From contig OY755240.1 in the NCBI GenBank assembly GCA_963576725.1, positions 57,970,633 through 58,034,632 on the forward strand: a stretch of 64,000 nt of DNA. The letters run 5' to 3'. The stretch's first letter is position 1; every line of letters starts with the position of its first letter. The notes below the pieces were generated by a model, which did not search any database, was not told the origin of the DNA, and worked only from the letters and a program-made list of their open reading frames with translations. Source of the stretch: Azorinus chamasolen (lineage: Eukaryota; Mollusca; Bivalvia; Cardiida; Solecurtidae). This document shows, one piece after another, positions 1-10,696 of this stretch. Both the position numbers and the translations under genes were made by a program.

Positions 1-853
1 TGTCCTGGAAATAAAATCTGGAATAGACATAAGCATACATGTATGTATACATATATGTCTCTGTAAAATTCTAATAAAGTTATATAAATGGTTATGGTTT
101 GGATCTTGATCATGTGCTCCTACAATAACACTTTTTTCTATTCTAATTAAATCAAAACAATAAATTATTATAAACCGCTAAATATAATTTTGTAATTTAA
201 AACTATTTTAAACATGATATTTATAGTTTTTTATTATTTAGGGCGATATCAAATTTTAATTATCGGATCCAGATCTATCCTATACCGGCGCATTTTTTGG
301 CCTGTTCTTTATCTAAGTCGTCAACATTGTCCGACATCGTTTTGTGGTCAGCAGTTTCCTATATATCTTATATGGTCAGTCAGCGTTTTAGTGGACTCTT
401 TTTAGTCACGTGATCAACCTAACACACTTCGTGAAGGGTTGACTTTTGTTGTTAACGGAACTTGACGCTGGCCCAGTCAAATAGGAATTGTTAACAACGG
501 AAGTTCCGTTGACAACTAAATGTACCAGTCGAATAGGACCATTATTTCGCTTTAGGGCGAAATAGTTTCTCGCTTAGGAAATATCGCTCTGGCTTGAGAT
601 TTTTTATGTCTATTCGGTGCAATTGTTATTACATTCTCGTTAATCAAAAAATTTTATACGTCTCTTTTAGATTGTTGGTGATTGGTCGGACATATATTAA
701 GGTAAATGTTAATACATACTTGTAGCCAATTGGAATAAGGGTAGATAGCATCATTTCGCTTCAGGGCGATGTAATTTCTAGCTTATTAGAGAGTGGAAAG
801 GTTTACATAATGGTTCGGTGCAATTGTGTTTTGAATCTCCTAAATGAAATTAT
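1..853. other. AT-rich non-coding left edge
   Basis: No open frame here has convincing coding character. A perfect 15-bp palindrome (AACGGAAGTTCCGTT) lies at 496-510. The only other structure I see is the direct repeat pair listed separately. Confidence 0.5.
540..825 (+). repeat. Diverged direct repeat pair of ~80 bp, ~205 bp apart
   Basis: About 540-630 and 745-830 share, in the same order, TTTCGCTT-AGGGCGA, a CTCGCTTA/CTAGCTTA stretch and TTCGGTGCAATTGT. Spacing between equivalent positions is about 205 bp. It could be an old tandem duplication; the origin is unknown. Confidence 0.55.
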
Positions 854-2625
854 GGTGTTAAGTGCTTGTGTGGCAGCCGTAAAACGTCGCCCCTTGCTTC
901 ATTCTCAATGTTGTACCTTGTGATCCTTCGAGATCACGAATTTCAGTACTTGTGCTGAAAATTGAATACCGCTTAAGCCGGTGCTAGGGGCTTAAGCAGT
1001 GTTGCGCTTTCGATTGCTGTTCATGAACAGACTCGATGAAACCGAGTCTGCAATTTTCTCTTTTTATGCCCCCAAAGGCGGGCATATAGTAATCGCATTG
1101 TCCGTCCTTCCGTCTGTCCGTCTGTCCGTCCGTCTGTCCTTCCGTCCGGAATTCGTGTCCGGTCTGTAACTTCTGCCACAAATGTTCACCACACAAAGAC
1201 GAAGTGTCGCGTTTAACTCCCAGGTCCATGGGTCAAAGGTCAAGGTCACAGGGTACAATTACTTTGTCACAAATTTCGTGCTGGCCTGTAACTTCTTCAT
1301 CTATCAATGGATTTCAATATAACTTGCCACAAATGTTCACCAGACAGAGACGATGTGTCGCGTTCAACTCCCTGGTCCATGGGTCAAAGGACAAGGTCAC
1401 AGGGTACAATTACTTTGTCACAAATTTCGTGTCCGGTCTGTAACTTCTTCATCTATCAATGGATTTCAATATAACTTGGCACAAATGTTCACCACACAAA
1501 GACGATGTGTCCCGTTCAACTCCCAGGTCCATGGGTCAAAGGTCAAGGTCACAGGGTACAACTACTTTGTCACAAATTTCGTGTCCGGTCTGTAACTTCT
1601 TCATCTATCAATGGATTTCAATATAACTTGGCACAAATGTTCACCACACAAAGACGATGTGTCGCAGTCAACCCCCAGGTCCATGGGTCAAAGGTCAAGG
1701 TCACAGGGTACAATTACTTTGTCACAAATTTCGTGTCAGGTCTGTAACTTCTTCATCTATCAATGGATTTCAATATAACTTGGCACAAATGTTCACCACA
1801 CAAAGACGATGTGTCTCGTTCAACTCCCAGGTCCATGGGTCAAAGGTCAAGGTCACAGGGTACAATTACTTTGTCACAAATTTCGTGTCCGGACTGTAAC
1901 TTCTTTATCTATCAATGGATTTCAATATAACTTGGCACAAATGTTAACCACACAAAGACGATGTGTCGCTTTCAACTCTCAGGTCCATAGGTCAAAGGTC
2001 AAGGTCACAGGGTACAATTACTTTGTCACAAATTTCGTGTCCGGTCTGTAACTTCTTTATCTGTCAATGGATTTCAAAATAACTTGGCACAGATGTTCAC
2101 CAGACAAAGACGATGTGTCGGGTTCAGCTCCCTGGTCCATATGTCAAAGGTCAAGGTCACAGGGTACAATTACTTGTTTATCTGTGAATGGATTTCAAAG
2201 GAACCTGGCACAAATGTTCACCACACAAAGTCGATGTGTCAACTCCCTGGTCCATGGGTCAAAGGTCAAGGTCACAGGGTATAATTTTTGGGGGCATTTG
2301 TCACGTGACTGTGACATCTCTTGTTGTGTTGCAATTTTTGCTCTCGGGGGATCACCTCCCTTCATAATTTATATTATTGCTAAACAGAATACTGCTTTTG
2401 TAATAAAGCAGTAATTAAATTCTGAAAATGGGTGGTCCTTCAAAGCAAAAGTAGAAATGCAAAAAGAGAAAATTGCAGACGCGATTTTATTGAGTCTGTT
2501 CATGAGTAGTAATTAAAAATGCAACACTACTCACACCCCTAGCACTGGCTTAAGCAGTATTCAGATTTCAAAACTAATTACATCAGACCTAATGATCCCA
2601 AAGGACCAGAAAATATAACAACACT
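854..2625. repeat. Inverted pair of 'rep-A' repeats, left arm split by a family B insertion
   Basis: The left arm (854-1065 continuing at 2326-2365) is the reverse complement of the 282-bp unit found in tandem at 8414-9195. The right arm (2417-2625) is in direct orientation. Shared landmarks are the CAGACTCGGTTTTATTGAGTC hairpin region, CTTAAGC(A/G)GTATTCA and CAACACTGAGAAT. The arms flank a ~50-bp spacer, so together they form a long palindrome, possibly the ends of a transposon whose middle is gone. Confidence 0.7.
1066..2325 (+). mobile_element. Family B non-autonomous element with 152-bp tandem core (HINE/pearl-like)
   Basis: The 5' end is a stem-loop, ATGCCCCCAAAGGCGGGCAT, after a T5 run. 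A GTCC/GTCT-rich stretch follows (1098-1147), then about seven to eight tandem units of 151-152 bp. Each unit holds a GGGTCAAAGGTCAAGGTCA block (for example 1230, 1533, 1989). Near the 3' end GGGGGCAT repeats the 5' end in inverted orientation, followed by hairpin-forming TGTCACGTGACTGTGACA and CTCTTGTT. The many ~80-residue open frames across the array arise because 152 is not a multiple of 3 and are not genes. The split rep-A repeat defines both ends exactly. Confidence 0.85.
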
Positions 2626-2950
2626 GAGAATATAAGTTGATAATTTCTCGATTTATTCATACAATTTAACACGTTATTTGCAGTGTCATACAATTTAACA
2701 CGTTATTTGCAGTGTGTACATACTCAAACCTCTTGCATAGACACAGGAACTTACTTTAAGGATGTTAAGATATACCCTATATCCGACGGATGTTTGTGTA
2801 ATTTTGAAAAAAGATATTCATTGATAGCGTAACTCCATATAAACGATAATTTTTGAGCTGAAAACGCGATATTGGAATGTTTTCACATTGAATAAACAGT
2901 ATACATTCATTGTAAAATCTACTGAACAGACATTATTTCACTAGATCTAA
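2626..2950. other. AT-rich spacer
   Basis: A 28-bp segment around 2668-2712 is duplicated in tandem (CATACAATTTAACACG twice). Nothing else is supported before the RT fragment. Confidence 0.5.
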
Positions 2951-2955
2951 GTATA

Positions 2956-3442
2956 TTGTCTTTTACGTCTATCAATATATTCCGTTACGCAATTTCTGCA
3001 TTCGGGAGGTATAAATACTTGCGTCTTCCCTTTGGCATATCATCATCAGGTGACATCTTTCAGCAGAAAGTGCATGAAATATGTGAGGTTTTGCCAGACA
3101 TAGAAGCCATTGTTGACGATATTTTGTTATTCGAACAAACGAAGAGCATGACCAAAATCCAGAAACGCACTGGACCGTGCACGCGAAAAAGGAATAAGGT
3201 TTAACCCAGAGACTGGTTCTGCACAAATAGAGAAGGAACTTCTCGCAATTTTAATTTGTTGCAAATGGTTTCACCAATACACATACGGGCATGAAGTCGT
3301 TGTACATTCTGATCATAAACCAATTGCTTCAATTATGTTTAAACCGTTGCACGCTGCACCCCTGTTTGTCACTGATAGGCGTTTAGAGAGTTTGAGACAT
3401 GAGCTTTCAAACGACCCGCAAATGTCATCTCTGAAATAGATT
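2956..3442 (+). pseudogene. Broken Ty3/gypsy-type reverse transcriptase and RNase H fragment
   Basis: This is a remnant of an LTR-retrotransposon pol polyprotein, which would copy element RNA to DNA. Frame 1 (to about 3140) reads FGRYKYLRLPFGISSS and then IVDDILLF, the RT palm block with the DD catalytic pair. The frame then shifts twice: EEHDQN in frame 3, then DRAREKGIRFNPETGSAQ in frame 2. The last runs directly into RNase H residues EKELLAI and HSDHKPIASI. The sequence between the RT C-terminal part and RNase H is missing, so there is an internal deletion as well as frameshifts. A stop ends the frame at 3437-3439. No LTRs, primer-binding site or gag were found nearby. The matching integrase lies at 6026-6668 behind later insertions. 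The family is assigned from motifs, and it cannot be functional. Confidence 0.85.
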
Positions 3443-3540
3443 AAACTCGAAGGTTGGCCCATGGGAAAGGTCAGACTGCAAACCGGAAATTCGAGAATAC
3501 TGGAATCACAGAGACGAATTGTCAACCTCGTTTTCAGAGG

Positions 3541-4050
3541 TCAAGAATTGATAATGTAATGATTTCTACTAAAATATATGACAAAAGAGATGATTTTGAT
3601 TTCAATATTGTAAATTTTCCTCATCTTGACGGGGATGTTCCCCGTACTCCATCTTATGGGGTTCATATATCTCAACTTATTCGTTTTGCTAGAGCTTGTT
3701 CATCTATTGACGATTTTACAGTCGAAATCTCATTTTAACTGAAAAACTGCTGAAGCAAGGATATAGATACCATAAACTAAGAAAAACTTTCTATAATGAA
3801 GTACCAATGTAATCTCAAAGCGCTTCTACGACACGGTATTTCACATCCTGAATTTTATGGTGATGTGATTAACAAACTTCGCAAAATTATTGGACATACG
3901 CATTGTCTCACTTTGTTCATCAAATATGTTAAAAAATTCATTAAAAAAGGATTTGATCATGTAGTACTACAACACACTGCATGTTTGTTTGTGAACCCTC
4001 TTACAGTTGGCAATCACGCTAGTCTCTTCGCATGTACGCCGACAAGAAAG
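3541..4050 (+). pseudogene. Broken C-terminal fragment of a repetitive invertebrate RT-type element protein
   Basis: Three frames are needed to follow one protein. They are: KIYDKRDDFDFNIVNFPHLDG through QLIRFARACSSIDDF (to about 3735); EKLLKQGYRYHKLRKTFY (3741-3797); and KYQCNLKALLRHGISHPEFYGD ... QTACLFVNP-type residues (about 3799-4050, here QHTACLFVNPLTVG). I recall this segment as a recurrent C-terminal part of RT-domain proteins that are highly repeated in cnidarian and mollusc genomes. I cannot name the clade (Penelope-like, DIRS-like or other). The 5' part is absent and the junction with the gypsy fragment is near 3440-3540. It is treated as a dead insertion or recombination scar. Confidence 0.65.
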
Positions 4051-4549
4051 GTTTAGTATTCTATAAAGGCGACCTCATAAATCCAGAAACGGAAGGAGAA
4101 CGTTGGATATCTGTACTATTTCGTTTTTTGTCGTACCCTTTATTACTTTTCTACAGTTACTCCGTTTGTAGCTCAATCATTGAGTACACTAGCGATAGGT
4201 GGATACAGTTTGTTCACTTAAATGTTTTCGTTATACATGCACTTTACCACTGTATTTGCTGTCGAGGTTGTTGTAGATTAGTCGGAGAGGGGATACGTTT
4301 ATTTACACTGTTTGTCTTTTAGGGTGGGGATGGAATGAGTGTGGTTTTGGGCGCTCATAAACCGGTTTAACCCCCAGTGATTTTTTTGTCATTGACCGTT
4401 CCAAGGCGGTACTTCCATCTTCCCCTATTCTATGTTTGTTTTGTCTTTGTGTGTCTCTTGATATTTTATAGTTATGTACGTTTGCTGTTTCCTTGTGTTG
4501 CTGTTCGGGCGACTGTTTGTTCTATATGTGATGTTTCCTGCATGATTCA
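4051..4549 (+). other. Probable 3' non-coding tail of the preceding element
   Basis: The T-rich stretch carries CATAAACCGGTTTAACCCC near 4357 and GACCGTTCCAAGGCGGTAC near 4395. I recall both from 3' tails of the same repetitive family. The open frame at 4032-4322 through it has biased, hydrophobic, low-complexity composition and is not accepted as a gene. Confidence 0.4.
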
Positions 4550-4554
4550 TTTTT

Positions 4555-4684
4555 AGCTCACCTGAGCCAAAGGCTCAAGGTGAGCTATTGTGACCGCCTG
4601 TCGTCCGTCGTCCGTCTGTCCGTCTGTCCGTCTGTCTGTCTGTCCGTCTGTCCGTCTGTCCGTCCGTCTGTCCGTTCACTTTTT
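4555..4684 (+). mobile_element. Family A 5'-end fragment, truncated
   Basis: It starts with the stem-loop AGCTCACCTGAGCC-AAA-GGCTCAAGGTGAGCT and a GTCC/GTCT run (about 4600-4675), and stops at CCGTTCAC. In the copies at 34777 and 56339 the body continues from exactly that point, whereas here another family A element starts. The remainder is absent downstream. Confidence 0.75.
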
Positions 4685-6024
4685 AGCTCACCTGAGCAAA
4701 GCTCAGGGTGAGCTTTTGGGAGACTTGAATGTCCGGCGTCCGTCGTCCGTCGTGCGTCGTCCGTCGTCCGTCGTCCGTCGTCAACAATTTGCTTGTGAAC
4801 ACTCTAGTGGTCACAATTGTAGTCCAATCTTCATGAAACTTGGTCAGAATGAATGTCTTGATAAAATCTCGGACGAGTTCGAAAGTGGGTCAAGTTGGAT
4901 TAAAAACTAGGTCACTAGGTCAAATAGTAGGAAAACCTTGTGAACCCTCTAGAGGGCACATTTTTAGCCCAATTTTCATGAAACTTGGTCAGAATGATGG
5001 TCTTGATAAAATCTCGGAGAAGTTTGAAAAGTGGGTTACGTGTGGTAAAAAACTAGGTCACTAGGTCAAACAGTAGAAAAACCTTGTGAACACTCTAGTG
5101 GTCACAATTTTAGTCCAATCTTCATGAAACTTGGTCAGAATACCTGTCTTGATAAAATCTCGGACGAGTTCGAAAGTGGGTCAAGTGGGGTTAAAAACTA
5201 GGTCACTAGGTCAAACAGTAGAAAAACCTTGTGAACACTCTGGTGGTCACAATTTTATTCAAATCTTCATGAAACTTGGTCAGAATGAATGTCTTGATAA
5301 AATCTCAGATGAGTTCGAAAGTGGGTCAAGTGGGATTAAAAACTAGGTCACTAGGTCAAACAGTAGAAAAACCTTGTGAACACTCTAGTGGTCACATTTT
5401 TTGTCCAATCTTCATGAAACTTAGTGATAATGATTGGCTTGATAAAATCTCAAACAGGTTTGAAAGTGGGTTATGTGGGGTTAAAAACTAGGTCACTAGG
5501 TCAAATAGTAGTAAAACCTTGTGAACACTCTAGAGGTCACATTTATAGCCAAATCTTCATGAAAATTGGCCAGAATGATTGTCCTAATAAAATCTTGGAC
5601 ATGTTTGAAAGTGGGTTATGTGAGGTCAAAAAGTAGGTCACTGGGTCATATCTAGAAAAATCTAGTTTACACTCCAGTGGCCACATTTTTAGCCCAGTCT
5701 TCCTCAAACTTGCTCAGAGTGTTTGTCTTGGTGATACCAAGGTTGAGTGTGATCATGGGTTGGGTGGGAATAAAAAGTAGGTCACTAGGTCAAATCTTAG
5801 AAAAATTACTCTAGAGGGCACATTTTAAGCCCAATCTTGATAAAATCAATATACTAAATCTTTGAAAATCTTGTTCTGCAGAACTACTGCTCATGATCCA
5901 CTATCAACATTGTTCAAATATTGTCCCTAAGGTCAATATTGACCCTACCCATGGGCTACCCAGCAAAAATTTTAAATCTATGGTAATCAGGTGAGCGATT
6001 AAGGGCCATCTTGGCCCTCTTGTT
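4685..6024 (+). mobile_element. Family A element with 145-bp tandem core
   Basis: The 5' stem-loop is AGCTCACCTGAGC-AAA-GCTCAGGGTGAGCT. CGTC repeats follow, then about seven tandem units of 144-146 bp that each carry AGGTCACTAGGTCA (4909, 5055, 5200, 5345, 5490, 5635 as a variant, 5779). The 3' end has GGTGAGCG (inverted copy of the 5' start), the hairpin GGGCCATCTTGGCCC and TCTTGTT. The 70-residue open frames in the array are repeat artefacts. Confidence 0.85.
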
Positions 6025-6025
6025 T

Positions 6026-6668
6026 GTACTATTACTCATTCCACGCGGCTTGCGAAATCACATGATTCAGCAAGTACACCCCAGTCATCTCGGGGTTACA
6101 AAAACATTGGAAAGTGCGAAAGATAGCTTGTTTTGGCCCGGAATGAGCAAAGAAATTACAGAACACGTAATACAATGCTCAGTTTGCCTCACACATAGGG
6201 ACCCGAACACAAAGAGCTCATGATATCGACCGAGTTCGCAGACAGACCGTTTCAAAAAGTAGGCGCAAATCTATTTCATCTTGACGGCAAAAACTATCTG
6301 TTGACAATTGATTACTATAGTCGCTTCTTCGAAGTCGATTATCTGACAGATACGCGATCTGATACAGTTATACGCAAACTGCAGGTGCACATGTCGCGAA
6401 ACGGAATTGCCGAAACATTAGTAACCGACAATGGTCTCTCCAATTCAGCAGCCAGGAATTTGCAAATTTTGCAAAAACTTGGATGTTTGAACATCACACA
6501 TCCTCTCCTTTGCATCTGAAAGGAAATGCCCTATCCGAGAAAGGAGTAGGCATTGCCAAGAAACTCATGAAGAAAGCTAAATCATCTTGTCAAAGCCCAT
6601 ATTTAGCTTTTCTGGAGTATAGAAATACACATCTTGAATGCGGATTTACGCATGAACAGACTCAATAA
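6026..6668 (+). pseudogene. Broken Ty3/gypsy-type integrase, catalytic Asp replaced
   Basis: This is the remnant of a retrotransposon integrase, which would join element DNA to the genome. The first frame (to 6223) holds the zinc-binding HHCC region: HPSHLGV for the histidines and CSVCLTH for the cysteines, with FWPGMSKEI between. The second frame (6220-6519) starts the catalytic core, DRPFQKVGANLFHLDGKNY then TIDYYSRFFEVDYL and VTDNG. The third frame (from 6483) continues with ALSEKGVG, which holds the Glu. Where relatives have the first catalytic Asp (VGADLF) this copy has Asn, codon 6268-6270; the second Asp (VTDNG) and the Glu are present. There are two frame breaks, plus loss of the C-terminal part where rep-A sequence begins. 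It was probably once continuous with the RT piece at 2956-3442. It is inactive. Confidence 0.85.
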
Positions 6669-6716
6669 AACCGAGTCTGCAATTTTCTCCTTTTGTGTTG
6701 TAATTTTGCTTTCCTT
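6652..6716 (-). repeat. rep-A fragment at the integrase end
   Basis: CATGAACAGACTCAATAAAA, the GAGTCTGC hairpin arm and TTTTGTGTTGTAATTTTGC match the reverse complement of the rep-A unit at 8414-9195. The match overlaps the last codons of the integrase fragment. Confidence 0.7.
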
Positions 6717-8413
6717 ATTAGCTAGGGATGTAAAACAACCAATTTAATTCCCATCAGCAGCCCCTTCTACCTGACCGCAACAACTTCATTCAATGCCCCA
6801 TAAGTAACACAGTCTGGGAGAATAGTGAAACATAAGTGCTACGACAGCCGTGAATGGACTGTGTAATACGATCAGCACGCTATTAATTGTTTCTGACATT
6901 TCAATTAGTTTAACGTTAATGCATGTTAACAATAGAAATTAGAGTTTCAGATAAACTTTCACACGTTAGATCCCTCAATTTTCATAATAGTTGATATGTA
7001 TTAAGGTACTTTAATCAAATCATATATCTAGATAAATTCATATATTGATACATTGAATTTCTTTTTTAAAAAGAAGGGAGATGTTTTATATTTGTTGAAA
7101 TAGACTATAACATGCAAAATGATTATATGTACTGGAGGCTCGAGCGACTGGGTCCTATAGGGACAGTCGCGAATTAAAAGTCATCAGTGTTACGAATCTC
7201 TGTTTGTAAACAAACCCGTCGATTTCGTGCATGCGCAGTTAACTGGTGGGCAAAAACACAAATAACAACCTATGTATCCCTATGTACAGGCTAAGCAACA
7301 GTTAGCCTACACATCATTTAACGACTGTGTTGGTTATGAATTGTTGATTTCTGTACATTTACTATATCCTCTGACTATAATGACAATTATGTTTTAGTTT
7401 CTAAGGATAGATACAACAAGAAGCTTGAATATATCGGCCCTATGTACTACCAGCTGAACTTTGAAAAAAAAACACCTTGATCTGGCCTTTCTTTGAAATG
7501 GGGGACATTATTATTTATTTGTTGGACATGCCTGATATGTCGAAAAAATTAGATCAACATTATTTATATTTTTAATTCTCGTTTTATTTTAATTAGATCT
7601 AGGTACTAAGATGTACAGTCTCATGTGGTTCATTCTTGTGTTGTAAAGTCTTTCTGGCTACTGTATATTGCAGTAACGTAGCAGATCTAGTAAAAATATT
7701 TTAGAATATATCTAAATCATATCAATCTATATTATCTTTTGAACTTTGATTCACAATAAACTACCTTTTTAAATAGATCTAAATCTTTGGGGTTTAATTA
7801 TGCTTAGCCATAGATCTAATTAGTCAAAACATAGTTATCTTCTATTGCTCGGGAAGCTGTTTAACAAATCATAACTTTAGACAATTGTCACATTGTTTGG
7901 TAGTTGTTACATTAGACGAATTCCTGTTACGTAATAGTTAATAACTTTGTTGATAAGATTGTGTGTGATAGATGGCAGTTGTGTGATCGCTGACCCTTGT
8001 CCCCTGCTCAGAAATTAGGGGATTTACTGACCATCTGTCACATTTGATCGTTACTATTTTCCCAGGTCTAGTAAGTAAATTAGCGGTATTTTGGCTGAGT
8101 AAGTAATGTAATAGTATAGTCTCCAACTGTCTAACACAAATCATTTTCAGTATTCAAAACAAATAGTTCGTATTGTTAAAATGTTTGAATGCGGGAAATA
8201 AAAGTACTAACATTTGCAAAATGAAGACCGAAATAACATATATAGCTAAAAAAGCCACCCTCTGACCAGGGTCTTCACTGTTTATTATTCAAAATCATAT
8301 AGCAAATTTAATTCTTATTTTATAATGAATTGAATCTACAGTTAAACAATGACTGGCCATTCCGCCTTAATATCTAAGCATTCAAAGGTGTAACCCTTTC
8401 TCTAATATAAAAA
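6717..8413. other. Non-coding stretch with one hairpin
   Basis: No supported gene. A 27-bp near-perfect palindrome, GCGACTG-GGTCCTATAGGGA-CAGTCGC, lies at 7144-7170. Several AGATCT clusters occur between 7580 and 7815. The open frame on the minus strand (7938-8144) lacks any recognisable motif. Confidence 0.5.
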
Positions 8414-9195
8414 ATTCTGAAGGGTGGTGATCCCCCGAAAGCAAAAATTGCAACACAAAAATAGAAAATCGCAGACTCGGTTTTATTGAGTCTGTTCATG
8501 AGCAGTAATTGAAAGTGCAACACTGCTCACGCCCCCTAGCACCGGCTTAAGCGGTATTCAATTTTCAGAACAAGATGTACTGAAATTCATGATTTCGAAG
8601 GATCAGAAGGTATAACAACACTGAGAATGAAGTACGGGGCGACGTTTTACGGCCGCCACACAAGCACTTAACACCTGCTGTTGTGAAGATTATAAATTCT
8701 GAAGGGTGGTGATCCCCCGAAAGCAAAAATTGCAACACAAAAAGAGAAAATCGCAGACTCGGTTTTATTGAGTCTGTTCATGAGCAGTAATTGAAAGTGC
8801 AACACTGCTCACGCCCCCTAGCACCGGCTTAAGCGGTATTCAATTTTCAGAACAAGATGTACTGAAATTCATGATCTCGAAGGATCAGAAGGTATAACAA
8901 CACTGAGAATGCAGTACGGGGCGACGTTTTACGGCCGCCACACAAGCACTTAACACCTGCTGTTGTGAAGATTATAAATTCTGAAGGGTGGTGATCCCCC
9001 GAAAGCAAAAATTGCAACACAAAAAGAGAAAATCGCAGACTCGGTTTTATTGAGTCTGTTCATGATCAGTAATTGAAAGTGCAACACTGCTCACGCCCCC
9101 TAGCACCGGCTTAAGCGGTATTCAATTTTCAGAACAAGATGTACTGAAATTCATGATCTCGAAGGATCAGAAGGTATAACAACACTGAGAATGAA
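8414..9195 (+). repeat. Three tandem rep-A units, 282-bp period
   Basis: Units start at 8414, 8696 and 8978 (ATTCTGAAGGGTGGTGATCC). Period is 282 bp and the copies are nearly identical, for example GATTTCGAAGG against GATCTCGAAGG. The third copy stops after CAACACTGAGAATG and lacks the last ~80 bp. Each unit has the arms GACTC/GAGTC around GGTTTTATT and the element-end-like CTTAAGCGGTATTCA. The near-identity implies recent amplification. Confidence 0.9.
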
Positions 9196-10000
9196 CGTTA
9201 AAGTTTAACGTGTTTTCATGTATTTGCAAACAGCGTAGACTCAGATCATACGGCTCCTATAGGAGCCGTATGTTCTGGGTCTGCTTTATGAAATTGTAAT
9301 AGGTCGGACTCTACAGTTTCTACCAACAAAACAATCCTGTCTACAAATATCATTAGAAACATTAGCATATAAATATTCATGATATCATTATTTCATACAT
9401 GAATACTGAGCAGGGAAAGCCGGGTTAATCATCACAAAGTAGCAGAATAACAAGAATGTTTTCTTAGTTATACAATTCATAAAAATATGTTTATTTGTTT
9501 AAAACTCCTAACCCTTTATAAACACATTTGCAAATGATTAGACTCAGATCATATTGCATATAGAAGCTGTTTGATAAGGGGCTCTGCTCTGTTTGCTTAT
9601 CCCTTTATCATACATAAACAGTTGTCCTGCCATTGCAAACAGAGTAGACCAAGATCTGAAGGCTATTGGATCCGTATGGTCGGGGCCCACTCTGTTTGCT
9701 TATGAAATTATATCAGATCCGACTCTTCATGTCTACCAGTACCAAAAAATTTAAGGCATGTGTTTCTATACCATTATAAAAAATCAGCTAATAAATATTA
9801 ATGAAGTTACGAATTCATCTAAAAATGTATACCTGACATTACCCGGCAACAGAAGTAAGAGTTCTGAAAACATCGACACTTTTTCACATGTTTGCAAACA
9901 GAGTAGACCCGGATCAGGGTATTCTGTTTTCTTATGAATATTTTTTTTTATTTATGTCGGATCTGACACTACAGTTTTTTTTCTAATACCAAAACATCCT
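9196..10000. repeat. Degenerate copies of the GCAAACAG(AG)TAGACC hairpin module
   Basis: Versions of TTTGCAAACAGAGTAGACC are at about 9224, 9527 (weak), 9633 and 9893. The first contains a perfect 26-bp palindrome (CATACGGCTCC-TATA-GGAGCCGTATG, 9247-9272). Closing TCTGCTTTATGAAATT or CTCTGTTTGCTTATGAAATT arms follow. The same module recurs in family A bodies downstream. Confidence 0.65.
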
Positions 10001-10696
10001 CAATACATATGCTATTATAAAAATTAATTTAATAAATATGCATGATATTAGTATTCCTTACAAGAATAGTCACGGAGTAAAGGGTCCCAGTCAATTTATA
10101 TGTCAACTCTTAATTCTGGGTGAACTTTCACGCCTTATGATTTTATATAAATTTGCAACAAATAACGTTTTTGTCATGATTGGCAGTATCCTGTGATAGG
10201 AACTTTGTGACACCTCTTTAGAAATGCGTGTACTTTCTAATCAAGTATACCCTTTAGATATGACCCTTTATCAAATACAGCTAATACTTGTGTATTTTAC
10301 CAATATTTTAACTTTTTATCTGATTATAAATTTGTACTGTGTAATACCCATGCATTGAAAAGCTTATATTTTTCAATTCCACAGGTTGTCATGTTAAACT
10401 GTTGTTATTTTTTGTACAACCGACTACAAATAAAGATCTTTTTATCGTGTAAATACATTTTCCAGAATAAATTTTCGATTCATGTTTATGTTTTTACACG
10501 TACTATCGATGTAATTATCATCAACGATTGCACCATACTCGTTTTTTATTAATATTAACAGAAGTTTTCAAAGTGATGTCAATGTTTCTGTTATTGTGTA
10601 CATATCAGCTGTCAGTCTTTTTACCCACCAAGCTTTTCTCGGCTAAGATAACAGGTGCGCGTGACGTCACGGCGATTCGCCCTATAGTTAAGAAAT
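10001..10696. other. AT-rich stretch with a CRE-like octamer
   Basis: A perfect TGACGTCA, the CREB/ATF consensus, lies at 10662-10669 in a short GC-richer patch next to the hairpin at 10697. The open frame 10355-10552 is AT-driven and not accepted. There is no evidence that the octamer is used. Confidence 0.4.

Noticed and set aside
1204..2414. Series of ~80-residue overlapping open frames (GSKVKVTGYNYFVTNFVSGL)
   Set aside because: They are translations of the 152-bp family B repeat; each ends at the same unit position and shifts frame with the period.
4032..4322. 96-residue open frame after the RT-type fragment
   Set aside because: Hydrophobic, biased composition and no continuation of the upstream protein; lies in the presumed non-coding tail.
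4590..4910. Open frame rich in SVCPSVRLSVCPSV
   Set aside because: Translation of the GTCC/GTCT microsatellite at the family A 5' end; the same occurs at 28597 and 56301.
4685..6024. Family A and E ends as classical Helitrons
   Set aside because: The 3' end is CTTGTT rather than CTRR, the target is a T-run rather than A^T, and the subterminal inverted repeats fit Helentron-type elements better. No Rep/helicase coding sequence is present.
8414..9195. CRISPR-like regular repeat
   Set aside because: Units of 282 bp are contiguous with no unique spacers; an ordinary tandem repeat in an animal genome.
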